Below are positions 9,601-17,019 of a stretch of DNA of 64,000 bases, one piece after another (positions within the stretch are counted from its first letter, which is position 1; the number at the start of each line of letters is the position of its first letter). The position numbers and the translations under genes are program-made. Source of the stretch: Donghicola eburneus (GTDB lineage: Bacteria; Pseudomonadota; Alphaproteobacteria; Rhodobacterales; Rhodobacteraceae). The notes under the pieces were generated by a model that worked only from the letters and a program-made list of their open reading frames with translations, did no database searches and was not told where the DNA came from. The stretch lies in assembly GCF_900115865.1 (NCBI RefSeq), contig NZ_FOXY01000016.1:1-64000 (forward strand). Reading direction: 5' to 3'.

Positions 9601-12600
9601 CGCAGCGCCAGCGGTGTCTGAGGTCGGCGTAAAGGTCGCAGTATATAGGGCCGCGTTCGATCCATCTACCGTCACACCAGACAGGCTGCCGTTCGTGACT
9701 GTGACATCCGCATCGGCGAAGCCAGTCGGTGCTTCGGTGAAGGTAAAGGTCACAAGGGTCGTTTCGCCCGACAGCAAGGTTGATGCGCCAGATGTGATAA
9801 CCAAGGTAGGAGGCGTTGCGTCCACCGAGATATCAATGCTGTCACCGGTGCCCGAGTTGCCAACCCCATCGCTGAACGCGCCATCTGAAATGGCGATCGT
9901 GGTGGTTACCGTGGTGGCGGTCGGCGGCGTGTAGGTCGCGGTGTATGTATCCGACCCCACATTTACCAAGGTCGAAAGGCTGCCTGCGCTGACAGAGATG
10001 TTGCTGTCCACAAACCCGACCGGAGTCTTGTTGAAGGCAAAAGTCAGAACAGTCGTCTCGCCGGACTTCAGCGCAGAGGCCGCGGCTGTGATGGTCACAG
10101 TCGGGATCAACGTATCAATGCTGATGGTCGTGCTGTCGCCTGTGCCGTCGTTTCCAGCGTCATCGCTATAGGCTCCGGTTGCGACCGTGATTGTCGCGGT
10201 ATCCGTTGTGCTCGCACTTGGCGTGAACGTGGCGGTGTAGACCATCGGATCAGAGGTCACGGTGACGGTCGAGAGAGTCCCTTTGGTGACGGTGACCTCG
10301 TCGTTGGTGAAACCAGAAGGCGCTTCGTCGAAGGTAAAGGTCACGGACGTGGTCTCGCCCGCTTTGAGCGACGAGCTTGCCGTTGCGATGGTCAATGACG
10401 GCGCTTGGGTGTCCACATCAAGGCTCGCGCTGTGTCCGGTGCCGCTATTGCCTGCGGCATCAAGGTAATCGCCAGAGGATACGCTGATTGATGCCGAACC
10501 TTCGGTGTTGGTCGAGGGCGTGAAGGTCGCTGTGTAGACGCTCGAGTCACTGGTTACGGCAACGCTGGACATCGTGCCGTTGGTGGCGCTGACGTCGGAA
10601 TCCGTGAATCCGGCAGGGGCCTCGCTGAAGGTAAACGTGATCACAGCAGTTTCGCCGGATTTGACTTCGGACACGCTGCTGCTGATGGTCAAGGTCGGGG
10701 CCAAAGTGTCGATACCGATGGTTGTGCTGCCCGCGCCACCTGAGTTGCCTGCGGTATCAGTATACGCCCCTGCGCTAACGCTAATAGACGCTGTTGCCTC
10801 TGTGTCGTCAGAGGGTGTGAAGGTTGCCGTGTAAACCTTGGTATCGCCCGTCACGCCAAAGGCAGAGAGCGTTCCGTTTGACGCCGTCACATCGGCTTCT
10901 TCAAACCCAGTCGGCGCCTCGTCAAAGGTAAAGGTGAGGGTGGTTGTTTCACTCTCCTTCAATGTCCCGAGTACGCTCGTGACCGTCAGGCCTGGCGCTG
11001 TGGTGTCGACGACCAACGCCTTGTTCGCGCCGAGCGATCCCGATGCGGCAGGAGAGGGTAGCGTCAGGTCTGCATTGTTGCCGCCGCTGTTCTGGATAGT
11101 GCCGCCATTCAAGGCAAGTGCACTGGTCGAATTATAGTCCAAATCCGACGCCGTCTCGCCTGAGCCAATAGTGTAGTCGAAGGTCAGCGTGGTGGTGCCG
11201 GAACCGGATGCGTAATCGACCACGGCATCAGTGCTGCCCGTTTCCAAGGTCAGCTGGGGGGTGCCAGTCACAGTCACTGCTTGGTCAAAGCTGACCTGAA
11301 TACTGATTGCGCCGCCCTGATTGTACGATCCATCCGAAGTGCTGGAGGTGACACCAGTGATGATCGGCGCGCTGGTCGCCGTCATTTGCGAGCTATCGGC
11401 AGTCGAAAGTGCGCCGGACGAAGCACGCAGATTAAAGGTTTCATTCGCGGTGCCCGATGCTGTGTAGGTCAACTGCATCGACGTGAACGTCGCAACGCCG
11501 GAACTAGGCGTGATCGAGACGGTCGCGCCGTTGCCATCGGTATCGCCAGTGGCCGTCATTGTGGCAGACCCCGCGCCGTTTACTTCGGACAGGGTGACAT
11601 CCGTACTATAGCCGGTATCGACCAGATCATTGCCATCGACCGCTTGGACCACGGGAACGGTGGTTAGGGTCATCGCCGTTGCAGAGCGCACGGTAAGTGG
11701 TGCGGGCTGTGTGTTGAACACCAGTTTCGTGGCCACAACGTCAGAGGTCAGACTCCCTGCTGCAACAGACGTCAGGTCCGTGTCGACACCGTCTTGGTCG
11801 TTCGCCGTCAGCGTGAACGATTGTTGGTCTGCCGTCGCCGTGTAGGTCAGCGCCGTAAAGGTCGCCACGCCGCTCACTGCTGAAACGCTATCCCCACTCA
11901 GCGTACCCGCAGAGGCTTCGGTCAGGGTCACCGTTTCAGTAAAGTCGGTGTCGGTGATGTTGTTCGCGTCCACCGCTGCAACGACGGGTTGCGTGCTCAG
12001 GGCAGATCCACTCACCGATCCGGCAGGAGATGTGGTGAAAATCAGTTTGGTTGCAACAACGTCAGAGGTGACGCTGTTCGCATCCGTGGTCGGCAGGTTG
12101 GACCCGACGCCGTCCTGATCATTTGCAGTCAGGGTAAAGGATTGCCCATCTGCCGTTGCCGTATAGCTGAGACCACTAAAGGTCGCCACACCGCTGGCGG
12201 CTGTCGCAGTGTTGTTGGTTAAGGTGCCGGCAGAGGCTTCGATCAATGTGATGGTCTCGGTAAAGTCGGTGTCGGTGGTACCATCACCATCCACAGCTTT
12301 GACAACGGGCTGTGTGGTCAAAGCTTCGCCGCTGACGGACCCCGCGGGCTGGGTGCTAAACACCAATGCGTTCGCAACAACGTCAGAGGTGAGGCTGCTG
12401 GCATCCACGCTCGGCAGGTCACTTCCGACGCCCGCTTGATCATCAGCGGTCAGGGTAAAGCTTTCGCCGTCCGCCGTTGCTGTGTAAGTGAGCGCGGTAA
12501 AAGTGGCGACGCCGCTGATGGCTGTCACCGAAGCGCCGCTCAAAGTACCGGAAGAGGCCTCTGTCAGAGTTACAGTCTCGGTGAAATCGACGTCGGTGTT

Positions 12601-13707
12601 GCCAAAGGCATCGATCGCTTTGACAACCGGTTGCGTTGTCAGAGCCGATCCGCTGACCGATCCTGCGGGCGCTGTGCCAAAAGACAGAGCCGTCGCCGTC
12701 ACGTCGATTGTGGAGCCTACACCATTCGTCACTGCTGATGTGCTGCCCATCTGGGTGCCGCTGCCTCCGACAGTCAGATCAGTGTCGCCATCAACGGACA
12801 GAATGAACGTGCGGTCTTCGGTCAGGCCCGAGTTGTCATTGTAATACGCGTTGATTGTGTAGGTCTCGCTGGCACCATCCGCGACCGAAATCGACAGGCT
12901 AGAGAACGTGATCGTGTCAGCACTCGAATTGTACGTGCCCGTCACATTGCTAGCGTCGTTGCCATTCAAGCGCCAAGTGACTTTGCCGCGGTCGCTGTCG
13001 GTCGAGGTGCCCGTCACGTTGACCACGATCTGGCTGACGTCCAAAGATAGTCCGTCACTTGATCCGCCATCGGACAGGGTGAAGTCAAAGATATCAACCG
13101 CTTCGCCGACTGTGTCGATGGTTGTGTCGATCCCGACAGGTTCTGTCACCGTGGCCGAAGCCGTCAGGTCACCGTCACTGTCCTGGGTGGAAGATGCGGT
13201 GAAGGTGATGTTCTTGAGATGGATTTCATTAACATCGAAATCTCCACGATAGTTGTAGATTTCAATTCGCCGTACGCTCGTGAAAGCTGTCAGAGACACT
13301 CGCGAACTTAAATTTGTGTCACTACCGAAATCCGATATCGGATTCGAAGCTGTCGCAATGCGATTGTTCGAACTATTATACCCTTCGACTTCAATGCCGT
13401 CGAACCAATCATCACGGTAGGTGATCTCGGAAATATCTACATCTTCGGAGAATGTGACAATGATCCGGCCCCCCATCCAAGGATCACGCGCCGAGACATA
13501 GGTGCCGTCATAGTCTAGAGAGTCGATACTACGTGTGAAAGTGAGCGTCGTACCATTCACAGAGGTGCTCAACGTGGATCCCGACGACGGACTAACCCCG
13601 GTAAACGCCTGCGCCTGACCTACAAATGATGTGCAAAGCAGAAGCGCTGACAGGACCAGCGACGAGAAAGCCTTGGTCAAGAAATCGAGCGAAATACGTT
13701 GTAGCAT
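6679..13707 (-). CDS. giant autotransporter adhesin with tandem Ig-like repeats
   Basis: About 2340 residues. It has a signal peptide (MLQRISLDFLTKAFSSLVLS … GQAQA) and an N-terminal region with several DxDG-type turns. Next come four ~105-residue repeats (PAGSVSGSALTTQPVV … TLTANDQDGVG; DNA ~11.4–12.7 kb), one SWM-like domain (~11.0–11.4 kb), then ten tandem ~100-residue Ig-like repeats (SGETxxxTFxFSEAPxGF … YTATFTP … GxYTDxxGNxG) and one divergent copy (~7.75–11.0 kb). A helical linker (NLRTSMSQNLRSQLSTNIRL) leads to a ~300-residue autotransporter beta-barrel ending in RLAVEHKF with terminal Phe. The passenger is thus exported by type V secretion and displayed for adhesion or biofilm; the ligand is unknown. 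ATG 13707 is preferred to 13737 because GAGAG lies upstream and the signal peptide is normal. It is transcribed divergently from an RTX gene. Confidence 0.93.
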   Translation of the reverse strand: MLQRISLDFLTKAFSSLVLSALLLCTSFVGQAQAFTGVSPSSGSTLSTSVNGTTLTFTRSIDSLDYDGTYVSARDPWMGGRIIVTFSEDVDISEITYRDDWFDGIEVEGYNSSNNRIATASNPISDFGSDTNLSSRVSLTAFTSVRRIEIYNYRGDFDVNEIHLKNITFTASSTQDSDGDLTASATVTEPVGIDTTIDTVGEAVDIFDFTLSDGGSSDGLSLDVSQIVVNVTGTSTDSDRGKVTWRLNGNDASNVTGTYNSSADTITFSSLSISVADGASETYTINAYYNDNSGLTEDRTFILSVDGDTDLTVGGSGTQMGSTSAVTNGVGSTIDVTATALSFGTAPAGSVSGSALTTQPVVKAIDAFGNTDVDFTETVTLTEASSGTLSGASVTAISGVATFTALTYTATADGESFTLTADDQAGVGSDLPSVDASSLTSDVVANALVFSTQPAGSVSGEALTTQPVVKAVDGDGTTDTDFTETITLIEASAGTLTNNTATAASGVATFSGLSYTATADGQSFTLTANDQDGVGSNLPTTDANSVTSDVVATKLIFTTSPAGSVSGSALSTQPVVAAVDANNITDTDFTETVTLTEASAGTLSGDSVSAVSGVATFTALTYTATADQQSFTLTANDQDGVDTDLTSVAAGSLTSDVVATKLVFNTQPAPLTVRSATAMTLTTVPVVQAVDGNDLVDTGYSTDVTLSEVNGAGSATMTATGDTDGNGATVSITPSSGVATFTSMQLTYTASGTANETFNLRASSGALSTADSSQMTATSAPIITGVTSSTSDGSYNQGGAISIQVSFDQAVTVTGTPQLTLETGSTDAVVDYASGSGTTTLTFDYTIGSGETASDLDYNSTSALALNGGTIQNSGGNNADLTLPSPAASGSLGANKALVVDTTAPGLTVTSVLGTLKESETTTLTFTFDEAPTGFEEADVTASNGTLSAFGVTGDTKVYTATFTPSDDTEATASISVSAGAYTDTAGNSGGAGSTTIGIDTLAPTLTISSSVSEVKSGETAVITFTFSEAPAGFTDSDVSATNGTMSSVAVTSDSSVYTATFTPSTNTEGSASISVSSGDYLDAAGNSGTGHSASLDVDTQAPSLTIATASSSLKAGETTSVTFTFDEAPSGFTNDEVTVTKGTLSTVTVTSDPMVYTATFTPSASTTDTATITVATGAYSDDAGNDGTGDSTTISIDTLIPTVTITAAASALKSGETTVLTFAFNKTPVGFVDSNISVSAGSLSTLVNVGSDTYTATYTPPTATTVTTTIAISDGAFSDGVGNSGTGDSIDISVDATPPTLVITSGASTLLSGETTLVTFTFTEAPTGFADADVTVTNGSLSGVTVDGSNAALYTATFTPTSDTAGAAAIAVASGSYTDGAGNAGGSASLSLTIDTTTPSVTITSDAASLSSGETALVTFTFSEAPTGFEDADIAVTNGSLSSIAVDGTDAKIYTATFTPDTGTAAASAISIASGSYTDASGNAGGAGSLTLAIDTEAPSVNITADTSSIAAGETALVTFKFSEAPNGFADEDIAVTNGTLSSITVDSSNAKVYTATFTPDTETATSAMLSVAAGSYTDSVGNNGSAGTLSLTLDTAAPSLSITAAATALVSGETTVITFDFSEAPMGFADADITVTNGSLSSVSVDNSDATLYTATFTPDADSTGTAAISVAAGSYTDALGNAGTAAALTLTLDTITPTVAVNVLSPSLKAGETSMVSFTFSEAPKKFTSNDIWATSGSLSGITQDGSNPLVYWAEFTPSGNASETVEIGISDAVYRDAAGNWGTGDSMMVSVDTAAPTLTISSGRTALKAGETARITFTFSEAPTGFAKRDIIVRNGTLGKLRTDSDPKVYTAKFTPDAAGDGTAKIRVKAGEYTDAMGNAGAAAVLTLDYDTVVPDVVLTGPTSLVTGAFEVTATFTENVTGFAAKDISVTNGEVVSGSFSGSGVSYTFEVDPKLGSDVSIQIASGVAKDAGGNRNTASNTLTVSAGSPESAMETRTKEVKSNLRTSMSQNLRSQLSTNIRLTRDASTRFIQSRQLMSGRALSFVGQNYIPFNVDGSVEASRGSFETDGRFFSQVGSDDGRFRRVFFGDFDVQAKDDEQLKLSLNARVAWEHMVREDLMLGYFIGGAADRSELSGTYEGTLSGLEASIGAYALKSFGESLFADGFMSFGLGRTQMAISDDVLNLEGDYWTRTATVGAALTGTIGFERFDFWPEISATYAHSSRPDAKVTGRAYGITDTGLVLKGDEVSIATVRLRPQIRVPVLADAGTRMNSIVTMAPTLSCERVMSGGTTESCGNGMELGLSSISRDGNSVFELRFNVDRTDENVQRGMRLAVEHKF
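7750..11010 (-). repeat. ten tandem ~300-bp Ig-like domain repeats plus one divergent copy
   Basis: Each unit encodes about 100 residues with the frame TxxPxxxI … GETxxxTFxFSEAPxGFxxxD … NGxLSxxxVxxxxxxYTATFTP … GxYTDxxGNxGxxxxLxLxxD. Units near 8.6–9.8 kb are the most alike, pointing to recent duplication. The last, next to the linker, lacks the SGE and YTATFTP signatures. Confidence 0.85.
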
Positions 13708-14077
13708 GGAGTTTACTCTCAGAGCAGCATGAAGCATGGCGCCCGAACAAAACCGCGGGCATTCGCGGCCAAGCTACGGTGCAACCAGAGGCTTCAAAAC
13801 ACGGCCATATTCTTGCGAAATCTGACCGTCTGGTTTGTTTTCGATCTGAAAGATCGCCGCGCCTACCACATCGGGTAGGCCGCTCAAGCGCCGAAAATAC
13901 AAGGGCTTAACTAGGGTGGTTTTACGGCAACCCGTACAGACCCACCCATAGTGATGTGACCACCCGTGATCCACAGGATAAAATGGCAGCCCGCAACATA
14001 CCTCTGCCCCCTCTGCCTGTGATTGAGGGTGCGGCCCACAAGGTTACCCTTTGAACGTTACGTCGAAGGGGACTCCA
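13708..14077. promoter_or_regulatory. divergent intergenic region with two perfect inverted repeats
   Basis: This 370-base gap separates the divergent adhesin and RTX genes. It holds CGATCT-GAA-AGATCG (13842–13856) and, five bases later, GCCTACC-ACATCG-GGTAGGC (13861–13880). Neither is followed by a T-run, so operator or RNA-structure roles are likelier than termination. No promoter is assigned. Confidence 0.45.
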
Positions 14078-16063
14078 ATGCCGATCAACACACTCGAACT
14101 CAACCTGGATGGGAGCAGCGACTTTGACACGCTGTGGGGGACAGACAGCTGGGATCAGGGCGGCTGGAAAGGCTACCTGAGTATCTTTGACGAGACGGTG
14201 GGCAACCATCTGGTCACGACGGCGAATTTCAGCGGCGAGAATTGGACAATCGCGGCGCTGCGGTTCGGTGCAGAGACCGAAAACACCGCCATTCTCCAAG
14301 ACACCGATGATGGCGAGGGGCGGAACATCCACTATCTGAAGCTCGGCGATAACTCCGAGGTTGAGCTGATCTCGACCCGCGTGCGGTTCATCGAAGGCTA
14401 TGATGGAGATTTGCATGATATTACGCTGGGGTCGGCAGACACCAAGTCGATCTCTCTCGACGCGGCGGTGAATCGAGTGACGACCGGGTCGGGCTATGTC
14501 GGCGATATGAACCTGCGTGGCGACGACACGGTCGTGGTCGGGACGGGCGGCGCAGGCCTGATCAAGGTTGGGGATGGCGTGAACTCGGTCACGGTAAACT
14601 CGGGCTACGTGACATCGGTGGCATCGTTCCGAGACTCCCGCAATACGATCGAGATTAACGACGGCGGCATTGACCAAGTCACGCTGAGAACCGGAACCCA
14701 TACCATCAGCGTGAACGAAAGCAACATCGGTGGCTTGACGGTGTATCGTGATGGGGCGACCACGCTAGAAAGTACAAACAGCACGATCCAGCAGGCCTCT
14801 CTGGGATCAAGCGATGATAGTGTGACGCTGGACGATGCTTGGTTAGGTACCCTGCGCCTGCGTGAGGGTGACGACAGCGTAATGCTCACCAATACCGCGC
14901 GGCTCGGGACGGTCAGCAGCTCTGACTTCGCGGATATTACTGTGAAACGCGACTCTCGATTGAATTATGTCGAGATTGAGGGCGACTCTGAGATTGATGT
15001 GCAGGACACCAGCCAGATTTACAGCATAAAAGCCTATCGCGGCGACCAACTTATCACTGCGGACAAAGGCATGATCGAGACGATCCATGGCTACGACACC
15101 AACATGACAATGTCGATCGGCAGTGGCGGTGTGGGCCAAATTCTCCTGACTGGAGACTCGATTAATGCCCATGATATCCACGTTGACGGATGGCTCGGTT
15201 CTCTTCAAATCCATAACGAGGCCAAAGTTGATCTGACATTGGGCGCGAGTGGCGCTGGCACGGTAAACCTGTCGAGTGCGGACGACACTGTCACCACTGG
15301 CAGCGGGTATGTGGATTACATCCGCACCGGCGATGGCGCGGATCTGGTGACCATGGGGCAGGGGGGTATCGCTAACGCGTCTTTGGGACGGGGCGACGAT
15401 GTCATCAAGGTGTCAGAGACCGACCCGAATTACCTGCTATCCGTGCGCGGGCAGTCGGGGTCAGACACGATTGACCTGTCGTCCTTTGACACCAAGCTGA
15501 TCTTTTCTCTGGCGCAGAAAGGCGCGGCGCAAAATTTTGCCGCGCCGCGCGCTGCGGATGACTTGGAAGGCAAAGGCTGGCTCCAAGCGGTGAGTGTCGA
15601 GAACCTGATTGGTGGGTCGAACAACGACAAGCTCACAGGGAACACCGCCGACAATATTTTGCGCGGCGGCGCTGGCGGTGATGTCCTGAAAGGCGGGGGC
15701 GGCGCGGATACAATTATCGGGGGCAGCGGTCGCGACAAGCTGTACGCAGGCAAGGATGGCGATGCTGATACATTCGTCTTTGAAAGCGCCGATGACAGCG
15801 CGACAGGACGTCAGCGTGACATGATTATCCAGTTCGATAGCGCAGAGGATTACATCGATTTAAGTGGCATCGACGCCGACATTCGCACCAGCGGCAATCA
15901 GAGCTTTGACTTCTCGGGGAGCGCGGCAGGCAACAGCGTTTGGCTGCGCGACACGGGCAAGCACTTTTTGGTATCCGCCGATGTGGACGGTGACGGGAAC
16001 GCGGATTTTGAAATCTTGGTAAAGAAGATTGGCTCTATTGGAGAGGATGACTTCTTGCTCTGA
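14078..16063 (+). CDS. RTX-type secreted calcium-binding protein
   Basis: A 661-residue acidic, Gly/Asp-rich protein without a signal peptide. Residues ~130–500 are a long beta-solenoid-like run of degenerate motifs (DDTVVVGTGGAGLIKVGDG; TVTTGSGYVDYIRTGDGADL). The C-terminal part has RTX nonapeptides (NLIGGSNNDKLTGNTADNIL, then LRGGAGGDVLKGGGGADTII), followed by a serralysin-like C-terminal segment (DTFVFESADDSATG … DMIIQFDSAEDYIDLSGIDA) ending EDDFLL. This layout is that of type I secretion substrates, which fold with Ca2+ outside the cell. No protease HExxH or other enzyme motif was seen, so a structural or adhesive role is likely. ATG 14078 has AGGGG just upstream. No T1SS exporter genes are adjacent. 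Confidence 0.88.
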   Translation: MPINTLELNLDGSSDFDTLWGTDSWDQGGWKGYLSIFDETVGNHLVTTANFSGENWTIAALRFGAETENTAILQDTDDGEGRNIHYLKLGDNSEVELISTRVRFIEGYDGDLHDITLGSADTKSISLDAAVNRVTTGSGYVGDMNLRGDDTVVVGTGGAGLIKVGDGVNSVTVNSGYVTSVASFRDSRNTIEINDGGIDQVTLRTGTHTISVNESNIGGLTVYRDGATTLESTNSTIQQASLGSSDDSVTLDDAWLGTLRLREGDDSVMLTNTARLGTVSSSDFADITVKRDSRLNYVEIEGDSEIDVQDTSQIYSIKAYRGDQLITADKGMIETIHGYDTNMTMSIGSGGVGQILLTGDSINAHDIHVDGWLGSLQIHNEAKVDLTLGASGAGTVNLSSADDTVTTGSGYVDYIRTGDGADLVTMGQGGIANASLGRGDDVIKVSETDPNYLLSVRGQSGSDTIDLSSFDTKLIFSLAQKGAAQNFAAPRAADDLEGKGWLQAVSVENLIGGSNNDKLTGNTADNILRGGAGGDVLKGGGGADTIIGGSGRDKLYAGKDGDADTFVFESADDSATGRQRDMIIQFDSAEDYIDLSGIDADIRTSGNQSFDFSGSAAGNSVWLRDTGKHFLVSADVDGDGNADFEILVKKIGSIGEDDFLL

Positions 16064-16073
16064 TCTGCATGGC

Positions 16074-16114
16074 GTGACCTGTTTAACGGGTCACACATGA
16101 CCTGCGCGCGCAGG
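16074..16114. terminator. two short hairpins between convergent genes
   Basis: GTGACC/GGTCAC (16074–16079 with 16089–16094) and CCTGCG-CG-CGCAGG (16101–16114) fill the gap between the RTX stop and the convergent VOC gene stop. There is no clear T-run, so assignment as a terminator rests on position. Confidence 0.35.
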
Positions 16115-16119
16115 CCGCT

Positions 16120-16692
16120 CTATTCAGAGCGGCTCAGGCTGTCGCGAGAGAGTGTCAGCGTTTCAAGCGCCTCTGCGATATGGCTCATCTCGATCGCGAA
16201 GTCGCCTGCACGCACGCGAATTCTGTGAGCGGTAATCATAACATCCGCGACGCGATACCCTTCGGGCGGTACAAAGCGATAGGACGCCAGTTCGATGCGC
16301 AGGCCGAGAGGGTCGCGGAAATAGATGGAGTCCATAAACCCGCGATCCACTGGACCTGAATGCTTGATACCTCTTGCATCAAGCCTGTCTGGAATTTGCG
16401 AGAATGTTGCTTGGCTCACCGCAAAGGCAAGGTGATGTACGGAGCCGATATCCTCTGTCACGGCGGCATCGTCTCGCATGCGATCTTCGCTGGTGAAGAT
16501 GGTGATCAACCGACCGTCACCGGGGTCAAAATACAGATGGCTTTCGGATGGCGCGTCTCTGTTTGGCTGCTCAAAGACAAAGGGCATTCCCAAGACACCT
16601 TCCCAGAAGTCAATCGATGTCTGACGGTTCGCGCCCTTTAGCGTGACGTGGTGGACACCTTGCGTCGCGATTGGCCGGATCTGGTGTTGCAT
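16120..16692 (-). CDS. VOC-family (glyoxalase/extradiol dioxygenase-like) protein
   Basis: A 190-residue vicinal-oxygen-chelate fold protein. Two beta-alpha-beta-beta-beta modules are visible. Candidate metal ligands are His in GVHHVTLKG (~15), His in SVHHLAFAV (~88) and Glu in LRIELASYRF (~134), the pattern of type I extradiol dioxygenases and glyoxalase-like enzymes. DPLGLRIELAS is typical of ring-cleaving dioxygenase relatives. The extra ~50-residue helical C-terminus is unusual. GGAG precedes the ATG at 16692. It stands alone, convergent with the RTX gene, so the substrate cannot be inferred. Confidence 0.82.
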   Translation of the reverse strand: MQHQIRPIATQGVHHVTLKGANRQTSIDFWEGVLGMPFVFEQPNRDAPSESHLYFDPGDGRLITIFTSEDRMRDDAAVTEDIGSVHHLAFAVSQATFSQIPDRLDARGIKHSGPVDRGFMDSIYFRDPLGLRIELASYRFVPPEGYRVADVMITAHRIRVRAGDFAIEMSHIAEALETLTLSRDSLSRSE

Positions 16693-17019
16693 GGCTGACT
16701 CCGTATTCCTTATGAGCGTAGTGTGCCAGTTTCGTGCTCACCGAAAAACCTAGACAAATGCAGAGGTCCTCTGCGCGACTGCTGAGTTAGTCGGCCTGCG
16801 GTGGTTCATGCCCGGTCAGAAGCCCGCGCCGACACCGAGAAAACACGCCGAAAAGGCGCAGCGTGGCCACGCATTGGGTCAGAGCCAATGACATACCTAC
16901 AAGGATAGCGCGTAGTCCGTATGGGTAGCTCGACCTTGCTTTCGGGATCGCCGATCATATTAGCTGTTTTGTGCCAGTGCTGTCCGGTTCCATTTTCATA
17001 CTCCCGAGTACACGCGCCC
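16693..17019. other. intergenic region, no supported gene
   Basis: About 330 bases between divergent genes, presumably holding both promoters. A small stem CGCC-GAAAA-GGCG is present near 16848. An in-frame ATG at 16921 could extend the downstream gene but would add 33 residues lacking signal-peptide character. Confidence 0.4.

Noticed and set aside
7750-12700. CRISPR-like regular spacing in the 7.7–12.7 kb region
   Set aside because: The ~300-bp periodicity is entirely explained by protein-domain repeats within one open frame; there are no short identical repeats with unique spacers.
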